Source of the DNA: Litoreibacter janthinus
Lineage (GTDB): Bacteria; Pseudomonadota; Alphaproteobacteria; Rhodobacterales; Rhodobacteraceae
Length of the DNA: 64,000 bases
Direction: 5' to 3'
Assembly: GCF_900111945.1 (NCBI RefSeq)
Contig: NZ_FOYO01000001.1
Location: forward strand, 286,251 to 350,250
Both the position numbers and the translations under genes were made by a program. Positions 26,788-33,749 of the stretch are shown here, piece after piece. The notes beneath the pieces were generated by a model, which was given only the letters and a program-made list of their open reading frames with translations, did not search any database and was not told the DNA's origin. The first letter of the stretch is position 1. Every line of letters starts with the position of its first letter.

Positions 26788-27273
26788 ATGGCTAACAAAC
26801 CCAAATCCGCAGAAGAGCGAAATTACAAAGTGGTGTCGGAGAACCGGCGCGCTCGCTTTGACTATGCCATAGAGGATGACCTCGAATGTGGCATCATGCT
26901 AGAAGGGTCTGAGGTAAAATCCCTGCGGACGGGGCAAGCCCAGATCGCCGAAAGCTACGCCGCCGTCGAGGATGGTGAATTGTGGCTGGTGAACAGCTAC
27001 TTCCCACCCTACGAGCAGGCCAAAACCTTCTCCCATGAAGAACGTCGCCGCCGCAAACTGCTGGTGAAGCAAAAAGAACTGGCGAAGCTTTGGTCCGCAA
27101 CCCAGCGCGAAGGCATGACCCTCGTGCCGATGGTCTTGTACTTCAACCACAAGGGCCGCGCGAAGATCAAAATCGGCATCGCCAAGGGCAAGAAGCTGCA
27201 CGATAAGCGGGAAACCTCCGCCAAGCGCGATTGGCAGCGTTCCAAGGCGCGCTTGATGAAGGATCACGGCTAA
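26788..27273 (+). CDS. smpB: SsrA-binding protein SmpB
   Basis: A 161-aa RNA-binding protein that brings tmRNA to stalled ribosomes. An OB-fold with [13 protein letters not shown] and [12 protein letters not shown] is followed by the basic C-terminal tail [19 protein letters not shown], which enters the empty mRNA channel. Length and motifs are standard. No tmRNA gene is seen in this window. Together with ArfB at 33.3 kb the cell has two rescue routes. Confidence 0.96.
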   Translation: MANKPKSAEERNYKVVSENRRARFDYAIEDDLECGIMLEGSEVKSLRTGQAQIAESYAAVEDGELWLVNSYFPPYEQAKTFSHEERRRRKLLVKQKELAKLWSATQREGMTLVPMVLYFNHKGRAKIKIGIAKGKKLHDKRETSAKRDWQRSKARLMKDHG

Positions 27274-27341
27274 CGCCCCTTGCCTCACGGGCCGCCCGCC
27301 GCTACCTCTGGGCCAACCCGCCCTGATCCGGAGCGCACGCG

Positions 27342-28190
27342 ATGTCAGACGACCCCAAAACTCTCGTATCCACCCAATGGCTGGAAGATCACCTCAACAC
27401 CCCCGACCTGCGGGTTCTGGACGCGTCATGGTATCTGCCAGATATGAATCGAGATGCCCGCGCCGAATATGACCGCGGCCATATCCCCGGCGCACGGTTC
27501 TTTGACATTGACGAGATCAGCGACACCCGCTCCTCCCTGCCGCACATGGCTCCACCGGTCGAAAAATTCATGTCCCGGTCGCGCGCGCTCGGGGTCGGGG
27601 ATGGTCATCAGATCGTGGTCTATGACGGCGCGGGTCTGTTTTCCGCAGCCCGTGTCTGGTGGCTCTATCGCCTGATGGGCAAAACCGACGTTGCCGTATT
27701 GGACGGGGGCTATCCCAAATGGCTGGCAGAAGGCCGCCCGACGGAAGACCTGCCACCCGTTCTCAAGGAACGGCACATCACGATCCACCGGCAAGCCCAA
27801 CTCGTGCGCGATGTCACGCAAGTCGCTGCCGCGTCCAAGCTGTCGGATCATACGATCCTGGACGCGCGCGGCGCGCCGCGGTTCAAAGGCGAGGAGCCGG
27901 AGCCACGCGCTGGCCTGCGATCCGGTCATATCCCCAATTCCAGAAACGTGCCTTACACCTCCGTGCTCAATGCCAACGGGACAATGAAATCCCATGCCGA
28001 CCTGCGCGAAGTTTTCCACGACGCGAAGGCGGACCTGACCAAGCCGATCATCACGACCTGCGGCTCTGGTGTCACCGCCGCTGTACTGAGCCTCGCGCTG
28101 GAGCGCATCGGGAACCGCAATCATTCGCTCTATGACGGCTCTTGGGCCGAATGGGGCCAGTTCGACCAACTCGCCGTGGAGACCGGATAA
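27342..28190 (+). CDS. sseA: 3-mercaptopyruvate sulfurtransferase (tandem rhodanese)
   Basis: A 282-aa protein with two rhodanese domains. The N-terminal one (about 8-135) is inactive and carries the motif RVLDASWYLP. The C-terminal one holds the catalytic loop TCGSGVTA with Cys240; the CGSGVTA sequence is typical of mercaptopyruvate rather than thiosulfate sulfurtransferases. Its stop overlaps the ATG of the aminotransferase gene (TAATG), so the two are coupled. This suggests that the transaminase may supply a keto acid such as mercaptopyruvate, which is an inference. Confidence 0.92.
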   Translation: MSDDPKTLVSTQWLEDHLNTPDLRVLDASWYLPDMNRDARAEYDRGHIPGARFFDIDEISDTRSSLPHMAPPVEKFMSRSRALGVGDGHQIVVYDGAGLFSAARVWWLYRLMGKTDVAVLDGGYPKWLAEGRPTEDLPPVLKERHITIHRQAQLVRDVTQVAAASKLSDHTILDARGAPRFKGEEPEPRAGLRSGHIPNSRNVPYTSVLNANGTMKSHADLREVFHDAKADLTKPIITTCGSGVTAAVLSLALERIGNRNHSLYDGSWAEWGQFDQLAVETG

Positions 28191-29374
28191 TGTTCGAGAC
28201 GCTAAAAGCTCAGCCCGCTGACAAAATTCTGTCACTTATGGCGGCATTTCGCGAAGACCCGCGTGAGGGCAAAATTGACCTCGGCGTGGGCGTTTACAAG
28301 AACGCCGAGGGGCAAACACCCATAATGCGCTCCGTGAAGACCGCCGAACAAAAGCTTTGGCAGATCGAAGACACCAAAAGCTATACTGGCCTTGCTGGCG
28401 ATGCTGGCTTCCATGACGCACTCAGAATGCTGATCCTCGGCGACGCGGCAACCAAAGACCAAGTCGCAGCCGCAGCCACGCCGGGGGGCACAGGCGCGAT
28501 CCGGCAAGGGCTGGAGCTGATCCGCATGGCATCGCCAAAGGCGACGGTCTGGCTTTCGGCCCCAACTTGGCCAAACCATCCCTCAATCATCAAATATCTC
28601 GGCATGCCGATGGCCGAGTACCGCTACTTTGATGCGGAAACACGCGGGGTGGATTTCGGCGGAATGCTCACCGATCTGGACCAAGCCAAACCGGGCGATG
28701 TGGTTCTGTTGCACGGCTGCTGCCACAACCCGACCGGCGCGAACCTGACTGCGAGCCAATGGCAGGAAGTCGCAGACTTCCTGAAATCCAAGCAACTGAT
28801 CCCCTTTGTCGACATTGCTTACCAAGGGTTCGGAGACGGTCTGGACGCAGACGCGTTCGGCCCGCGCCATCTGGCCAAAACCCAGCCGGAAATGCTGATT
28901 GCCGCAAGCTGCTCAAAGAACTTCGGCGTCTACCGAGAGCGTGTGGGCCTGTTGATGGCCGTGTCCCAAGACCCGTCCAAAACTCCGCTGAACCAAGGCA
29001 CCGTCGCCTTTCTGAACCGCCAGAACTATTCGTTTCCGCCGGATCATGGCGCGCGGCTGGTCACGATGGTGCTGACTGATGATGCTCTGCGCAGCGATTG
29101 GCTGAACGAGTTGGAAGGCATCCGCACCGGAATGCTTTCGCTGCGACAATCTCTGGCAGACGCCTTGCGCAAGCGCACCAATTCCGACCGCTTTGACTTC
29201 ATTGCGCAGCATCGCGGGATGTTCTCCCGCCTTGGCGCGACAGAGGCGCAGGTCGAGCAAATGCGCCAGAGCCATGGGATTTATATGGTGTCTGACAGCC
29301 GCTTGAACATCGCTGGCCTGAACGCCCAATCGGTTCCAATACTTGCAGACGCAATCGTAGCCGCAGGCGTTTAG
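28190..29374 (+). CDS. aromatic amino acid / aspartate aminotransferase
   Basis: A 394-aa class-I PLP aminotransferase of the TyrB/AspC type. The N-terminus MFETLKAQPADKILSLM, the region LGVGVYKNAEGQTPIM, the HGCCHNPTGANL segment and the PLP-lysine motif SCSKNFGVYRERVG all match. The C-terminal SRLNIAGL holds the carboxylate-binding Arg. It overlaps sseA by one base. TyrB versus AspC preference cannot be decided from sequence, so no symbol is given. Confidence 0.9.
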   Translation: MFETLKAQPADKILSLMAAFREDPREGKIDLGVGVYKNAEGQTPIMRSVKTAEQKLWQIEDTKSYTGLAGDAGFHDALRMLILGDAATKDQVAAAATPGGTGAIRQGLELIRMASPKATVWLSAPTWPNHPSIIKYLGMPMAEYRYFDAETRGVDFGGMLTDLDQAKPGDVVLLHGCCHNPTGANLTASQWQEVADFLKSKQLIPFVDIAYQGFGDGLDADAFGPRHLAKTQPEMLIAASCSKNFGVYRERVGLLMAVSQDPSKTPLNQGTVAFLNRQNYSFPPDHGARLVTMVLTDDALRSDWLNELEGIRTGMLSLRQSLADALRKRTNSDRFDFIAQHRGMFSRLGATEAQVEQMRQSHGIYMVSDSRLNIAGLNAQSVPILADAIVAAGV

Positions 29375-29440
29375 CAACAACCCGCCTATGACAGAACACC
29401 GCGCTTGGCAGACGTCACGGGCGCGGCTATCCCGTTCGCC

Positions 29441-29908
29441 ATGATACGCGCGTTTCTCATCCTGATGCTGCTGGCATTGCCTGCCTGCTCAAACTCTGCG
29501 CCCAAAGAGGTCGCGGAGCAGCGCCAAGCGATACCGCTGCATCCGAACGAGACGCCAGAGCTTCGCCTGCTCATCAACAAATACGCCGACCTCTACGAAG
29601 TGCCGCGCGCTTTGGTGCATCGTCAAATCATCCGCGAAAGCACCCACCGCCCCGAGGCGCGCAACGGCCCGTATTATGGCCTTATGCAAATCCTGCCTGC
29701 CACGGCCCGCACCATGGGCCATCGCGGCCCGCCGAATAGTTTGCTGGATGCCGAGACCAACCTGAAATACGCCGTCAAATACCTGCGCGGCGCGTGGCTG
29801 CTGTCCGATGGTAGCCATGACGAGGCGGTAAAGTGGTATTCGCGCGGCTACTATTACGAAGCCAAGCGGCGCGGGATGCTTGTTGAGACGGGGCTTCGTT
29901 CCGGTTAA
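29441..29908 (+). CDS. small SLT-domain lipoprotein (lytic transglycosylase)
   Basis: A 155-aa protein with a lipoprotein signal ending LPAC (lipidation at Cys16) and one compact SLT domain: catalytic Glu in IIRESTHRPEARNG, then YYGLMQILPATARTMG and the TNLKYAVKYLRGAW segment. The final WYSRGYYYEAKRRG corresponds to the usual YN-x-G region, here altered to YSRGYY. It is much shorter than Slt70 and lacks helper domains. It probably acts at the outer membrane on localised peptidoglycan opening. Confidence 0.82.
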   Translation: MIRAFLILMLLALPACSNSAPKEVAEQRQAIPLHPNETPELRLLINKYADLYEVPRALVHRQIIRESTHRPEARNGPYYGLMQILPATARTMGHRGPPNSLLDAETNLKYAVKYLRGAWLLSDGSHDEAVKWYSRGYYYEAKRRGMLVETGLRSG

Positions 29909-29990
29909 GCCTTGCTTAAGACTGGGCGCTCCACTAAACGCGCGCTCTGAACCACAAGTCTCCGCCACCTTGTCAAAACGGAATTACAGT

Positions 29991-30617
29991 ATGACACGTC
30001 TTCTTCCTGGCATCCTTGCCATGGCCGCCACTGTCGTGGCCTCGAATATTCTCGTCCAGTTCTTGCTGGGCAGTTGGCTCACTTGGGGGGCCTTCACCTA
30101 CCCCATCGCATTCCTTGTCACAGATGTGATGAACCGCATCTATGGGCCTTCCGCCGCACGCCGCGTTGTATTCGCAGGGTTTCTAGTTGGAATCATTTGC
30201 TCACTCATCGGATCGCAGATCATGTTGGAGTACGGGCCCGCGGTGCCACTTCGAATTGCCGTCGCATCCGCCATCGCGTTCCTGTCTGCACAACTTTTAG
30301 ACGTGTCGATTTTTGACCGTCTGCGCGAGGGAACGTGGTGGAAGGCCCCGCTGGCATCGACGCTTGTCGGGTCCGTTGTAGACACAGCGCTGTTCTTCAC
30401 CATAGCATTCTCGGCCTCAATCACCCTATTCGGAGCGGGAAATGATGAAGCGATTTCATGGGCTTGGGAGGGCGTTCCGCTTTTGGGTCAGGGCGCAATT
30501 CTTCCGCTTTGGGTTTCCCTCGCGATTGCGGATTGGGGCGTGAAACTTGCTATCGCCCTGCTCGCGCTGATCCCGTTCCGTATCATTGTTGGAAAAGTTT
30601 CACACAAATTCGCGTAG
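29991..30617 (+). CDS. yhhQ: queuosine precursor transporter, YhhQ/VUT family
   Basis: A 208-aa inner-membrane protein with about six helices. It carries the family region WGAFTYPIAFLVTDVMNRIYG and the conserved helix LRIAVASAIAFLSAQLLDVSIFDRLR. YhhQ proteins import 7-cyano-7-deazaguanine/preQ1-type precursors for queuosine in tRNA. ATG 29991 begins the first hydrophobic segment; the frame extends upstream to 29880 over the previous gene's end. No preQ1 riboswitch is visible in front. Confidence 0.85.
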   Translation: MTRLLPGILAMAATVVASNILVQFLLGSWLTWGAFTYPIAFLVTDVMNRIYGPSAARRVVFAGFLVGIICSLIGSQIMLEYGPAVPLRIAVASAIAFLSAQLLDVSIFDRLREGTWWKAPLASTLVGSVVDTALFFTIAFSASITLFGAGNDEAISWAWEGVPLLGQGAILPLWVSLAIADWGVKLAIALLALIPFRIIVGKVSHKFA

Positions 30618-30629
30618 AAACTTCTTGAG

Positions 30630-30638
30630 TTATCCACA
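30630..30638 (+). promoter_or_regulatory. perfect DnaA-box sequence within an inverted repeat
   Basis: TTATCCACA equals the DnaA box consensus exactly. It overlaps an inverted repeat CCACA-AGA-TGTGG (30633-30645) just before the structured RNA at 30649. A single box in an intergenic region could be a DnaA-regulated promoter site; it does not by itself define an origin. Confidence 0.4.
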
Positions 30639-30686
30639 AGATGTGGCACCTTTCTCTTTAACAGCAACCAGAGAAAGGAGGTGTCC

Positions 30687-30743
30687 ATGTCTAGAGTGAT
30701 ATTGGAGCAAGGTGTCAGGCAAGGTACGGAGGTGCGTGTCTAG
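30687..30743 (+). CDS. 18-codon leader ORF with a maximal Shine-Dalgarno
   Basis: ATG 30687 to TAG 30741-30743 encodes MSRVILEQGVRQGTEVRV. It stands 3 nt after AGAAAGGAGGTG, an unusually long Shine-Dalgarno, and its stop codon lies inside the TAGGGG/CCCCTA hairpin. The peptide has no recognisable family. It may be a regulatory leader peptide, a ribosome-loading device or a real small protein; the base-pairing around it suggests regulation. Confidence 0.45.
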   Translation: MSRVILEQGVRQGTEVRV

Positions 30744-30812
30744 GGGCAGTCCCCTAACCCACACCGAGGTATCGGTCACGGATCAACCTGACCCACCTCC
30801 ATCAGATCTCGG

Positions 30813-30846
30813 AAAGGGCGCCCCGTGCTGTGGGCGCCCTTTCTTC
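30813..30846 (+). terminator. rho-independent terminator of the small RNA
   Basis: AAGGGCGCCC (30814-30823), an 8-nt loop, and GGGCGCCCTT (30832-30841) form a 10-bp G+C-rich stem followed by TTCTTCT. This is the strongest intrinsic terminator in the window after rpsT. It ends the transcript about 245 bp before the helicase start, implying either a free small RNA or attenuation. Confidence 0.85.
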
Positions 30847-31091
30847 TGTCAACGCCCTAGACATGTCGCCTGGATGAGGGTCGCAAGCTGCATTTGCGAT
30901 GATTTCCAGCAGCTCTGGCGACGCGCGCGCGCGAAGTTCGCTGTGCCGTTTGAACGCACCCCCTATACAAGCGCCCCCAAGCAGCGTATTGCCGCCCACT
31001 TGCGGTGCGCGCTCAGGGCACGGGCCGCTTTTGGTGGCCAAATAGGGGTGGCTGCCGTTTCCTTTTTGCCCTGACCAGAAAAGAGTGACCC
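30847..31091 (+). promoter_or_regulatory. helicase upstream region without a clear gene
   Basis: Open frames on both strands here are G+C-driven and show no family resemblance or good start site. The segment ends with AAAAGAGTGACCC in front of the GTG start of the helicase. The promoter and 5' UTR of the helicase are expected here; I cannot mark a convincing -35/-10 pair. Confidence 0.3.
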
Positions 31092-33284
31092 GTGATACAA
31101 ACGATTCAAGACGCGCTGACAGAGCGCGGCTACACCGACCTGACTCCCGTTCAAACCGCAGTAACAGATGCCGAATATGGTGACGCAGACCTTCTGGTCT
31201 CGGCGCAGACCGGCTCCGGCAAAACTGTTGCCTTTGGCCTCGCCATCGCGCCGACATTGCTGGGCGAGGATCAAACATTCGGCCGCGCTGCGGCGCCGCT
31301 GGCGCTGGTGATTGCACCTACGCGCGAATTGGCCCTTCAGGTCAAACGCGAGCTGTCCTGGCTCTATGCAAAAGCAGGTGCCGTTGTGGCGTCTTGCGTG
31401 GGCGGCATGGATATGCGCGACGAGCGTCGTGCCTTGGACCGTGGTGCGCATATCGTCGTGGCCACACCGGGTCGTTTGCGCGACCATATCCAGCGAAGCT
31501 CCATCGACCTGAGCGAAGCCCGTGCCGTGGTGCTGGACGAAGCTGACGAGATGCTGGACCTAGGCTTCCGTGAAGATCTGGAATTCATCCTGTCCGAAGC
31601 GCCTGAAACCCGCCGCACCTTGATGTTCTCGGCCACCGTTCCGGCCTCCATTGCAAAGCTGGCGAAGAGCTACCAGAAGGACGCCATTCGCGTGTCCACA
31701 AAAGCCGAGCATTCACAACACACAGATATCGAATATCGCGCAATGGCTGTCGCCCCGCGTGACGCTGAGAATAGCCTTATCAACGTGCTGCGCTACTACG
31801 AGGCCCCGACGGCCATCGTTTTCTGTAACACCCGCGCCATGGTGAACCGCCTGACCACCCGTTTCTCGAACCGGGGCTTCTCGGTCGTGGCGCTGTCAGG
31901 TGAGCTGAGCCAGAACGAACGCACCCACGCGCTGCAATCCATGCGTGATGGCCGTGCGCGCGTTTGCGTGGCCACTGATGTTGCTGCGCGCGGAATCGAC
32001 CTGCCCAATCTTGAACTGGTGATCCACGCCGAATTGCCAAACAACCACGAAACTCTGCTGCACCGTTCTGGCCGGACAGGCCGTGCAGGCCGCAAAGGCG
32101 TCAGCGCGATGATCGTGCCTGCGAAGATGCGCCGCAAAGCCGAACGCCTGCTGCAAGGTGCGAAGGTGAAAGCCGAATGGGCGGAAGCCCCGTCCGCCGA
32201 CGACGTAAACGCGCGCGATGAAGAACGACTGTTCAATAACCCCGTCTGGACCGACACAGCGACCGATAGCGAAGCAGGCTTGGTCACAAAGCTGATCGAG
32301 CGCTTCTCGCCCGAACAGATCGCAACAGCCTATACACGACTGTTCCGTGAACGGCAGTCGGCCCCAGAAGATCTGGCTCCATCCGGCTCTGATGCGCCGA
32401 AAGAGCGCCCAGCCTTTGGCGAAAGCGTTTGGTTCTCGGTCTCTATCGGTCGCAAAGACAACGCAGAACCACGCTGGTTGCTGCCTGCATTGTGCCGCGC
32501 TGGCGATCTGACCAAGGACGACATTGGCGCCATCCGCATCCAGCAGAACGCAAGCTTTGTTGAAATCCTGAAAGCCAGTGAAGACCGGTTTCTGAAATCT
32601 CTCGGCGATGGGATGAAACTTGAAGACGGTGCAATTGTCACCCGCCTCGACAAAGCGCCTGACTTCACGTCCATGCCACGTCCGCAAGGTGGCAAAAAAC
32701 CTTTCGACAAGAAGCCTTACGACAAAAAACCATACGAGAAGAAACCTTATCGCGACGACTACGATACGCCACCACGCCCTGCCGCGACAGAGCAGCCTAA
32801 ATCAGGGAAAAGCATCAGCGATGCGCGCCCAGAAGGTGCCGTGACGAGCCATAAGCCGCGCCCAGCCGGTGACAAAAAACCGTATGAGAAAAAACCCTAC
32901 GAAAAGAAGGGCGACAAGAAGCCTTACGAGAAGAAACCGCATGGGGACAAAGCCCCCTATGAGAAACGTGGCGAAAAGCCTGCTTTTGACAAGAAGCCTG
33001 GTGGCAAAAAGCCGTTCCGCAAGGCCGATGGAGAAAAGCCTTTCCGCAAGGCCGATGGCGAAAAACCGTTCCGCAAGGCCGACGGGGACAAGCCACGTTT
33101 CGACAAGAAACCGGGCGGCAAGAAGCCCTTCAACAAGGCTGATGGCGGCAAACCCGCGGGCAAGCGCCCATCTGCAAGCGCGAATGACACGTCCAAGCGC
33201 TTCACCCCTCCGGGTGGCAAGGTAAAGCCACGCGTCAGCAAGGGCGCAGGTGCCACACCAAAACGGGGCAAGGGAAAACCTTAA
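31092..33284 (+). CDS. DEAD-box RNA helicase with Lys/Pro-rich repeat tail
   Basis: A 730-aa helicase. The core carries the Q motif (LTPVQ), Walker A AQTGSGKT (38-45), PTRELA, VATPGRLRDH, VLDEADEMLDLGF (about 150-162), FSAT, and domain 2 with ATDVAARGIDLP and HRSGRTGRAG. A DbpA/CsdA-type RNA-binding domain lies around 440-525. From about residue 528 the protein is a disordered basic tail of KKPYEKKPY and KADGEKPFR repeats. It acts on structured RNA in ribosome assembly, decay or cold adaptation. GTG 31092 is preceded by a GAG-type site; the RNA element upstream may regulate it. Confidence 0.9.
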   Translation: MIQTIQDALTERGYTDLTPVQTAVTDAEYGDADLLVSAQTGSGKTVAFGLAIAPTLLGEDQTFGRAAAPLALVIAPTRELALQVKRELSWLYAKAGAVVASCVGGMDMRDERRALDRGAHIVVATPGRLRDHIQRSSIDLSEARAVVLDEADEMLDLGFREDLEFILSEAPETRRTLMFSATVPASIAKLAKSYQKDAIRVSTKAEHSQHTDIEYRAMAVAPRDAENSLINVLRYYEAPTAIVFCNTRAMVNRLTTRFSNRGFSVVALSGELSQNERTHALQSMRDGRARVCVATDVAARGIDLPNLELVIHAELPNNHETLLHRSGRTGRAGRKGVSAMIVPAKMRRKAERLLQGAKVKAEWAEAPSADDVNARDEERLFNNPVWTDTATDSEAGLVTKLIERFSPEQIATAYTRLFRERQSAPEDLAPSGSDAPKERPAFGESVWFSVSIGRKDNAEPRWLLPALCRAGDLTKDDIGAIRIQQNASFVEILKASEDRFLKSLGDGMKLEDGAIVTRLDKAPDFTSMPRPQGGKKPFDKKPYDKKPYEKKPYRDDYDTPPRPAATEQPKSGKSISDARPEGAVTSHKPRPAGDKKPYEKKPYEKKGDKKPYEKKPHGDKAPYEKRGEKPAFDKKPGGKKPFRKADGEKPFRKADGEKPFRKADGDKPRFDKKPGGKKPFNKADGGKPAGKRPSASANDTSKRFTPPGGKVKPRVSKGAGATPKRGKGKP
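32691..33160 (+). repeat. coding low-complexity repeats in the helicase tail
   Basis: The DNA encodes repeated Lys-Pro-Tyr/Phe units. The clearest is a 27-bp repeat, three copies at 33012-33092, each encoding a variant of PFRKADGEK. Copies differ mainly at third codon positions, which indicates protein-level selection or old duplication rather than a recent slip. Confidence 0.8.
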
Positions 33285-33326
33285 TCCGGCATATTCACCG
33301 AAAGGATCATGGGGTATCAAAGCCCC

Positions 33327-33749
33327 ATGATCCGCGTGAATGACACCATCACCATTGAAGACTGGGAACTGACGGAAAGCTTCACCCGCGCCCAAGGGCC
33401 AGGCGGGCAAAACGTCAACAAAGTCTCCACCGCTGTTGAACTGCGGTTCGAAGCGGCGCGGTCCCCAAACCTGACCGCCCCGGTAAAAGCCCGTCTAAAA
33501 CGCCTTGCAGGACGGCGCTGGACAACCGAAGGCGCGCTGATCGTTTTTGTGCAAGACACGCGTTCGCAAGCGCGCAATCGTGAGATCGCGGAGGTTCGTT
33601 TACGTGAATTGATCCTCAAAGCGCTAGAAACCCCAAAGCGCCGGATCAAGACGCGCCCGACCCTTGGATCGCAGCGGCGCAGGATCGCCACCAAGAAGCA
33701 GCGTGGCGAGGTTAAATCGCTGCGTGGAAAGGTCACTGATGATGACTGA
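33327..33749 (+). CDS. arfB: ribosome rescue hydrolase ArfB (YaeJ/ICT1 type)
   Basis: A 140-aa protein with the GGQ peptidyl-hydrolase motif in GPGGQNVNK (GGQ at 26-28) and a Lys/Arg-rich C-terminal tail (RRIKTRPTLGSQRRRIATKK) that inserts in the mRNA channel. It releases peptides on non-stop ribosomes without tmRNA. It lacks the long N-terminal domains of RF1 and RF2. ATG 33327 is preferred; an in-frame ATG at 33309 adds six residues. The 3' end overlaps the next gene by 11 bp. Confidence 0.92.
   Translation: MIRVNDTITIEDWELTESFTRAQGPGGQNVNKVSTAVELRFEAARSPNLTAPVKARLKRLAGRRWTTEGALIVFVQDTRSQARNREIAEVRLRELILKALETPKRRIKTRPTLGSQRRRIATKKQRGEVKSLRGKVTDDD

Larger units (their letters stand above)
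30645..30846 (+). ncRNA. structured leader or small RNA with masked Shine-Dalgarno and terminator
   Basis: This 474-bp gap before the helicase holds an ordered series of helices, all on the + strand: CCTTTCTCT/AGAGAAAGG (30649-30657 with 30670-30678), TAGGGG/CCCCTA with a CAGT loop (30741-30756), ACCGA/TCGGT with a GGTA loop (30763-30776) and a terminal 10-bp stem plus T-run. The first helix covers AGAAAGGAGGTG (30672-30683), which is complementary to the conserved 16S rRNA 3' end. CACCTCC (30794-30800) can pair with either of two GGAGGTG copies (30677-30683 or 30728-30734), so alternative folds exist. I know no Rfam family to assign. The exact ends are inferred. Confidence 0.6.

Noticed and set aside
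29909..29990. Candidate preQ1 riboswitch before the YhhQ transporter.
   Set aside because: No preQ1 class I, II or III core could be recognised in these 80 bases.
30712..31317. Possible coding frames on both strands between the YhhQ gene and the helicase.
   Set aside because: They run through the terminator stem and the helicase start, lack ribosome sites and look like frame shadows.
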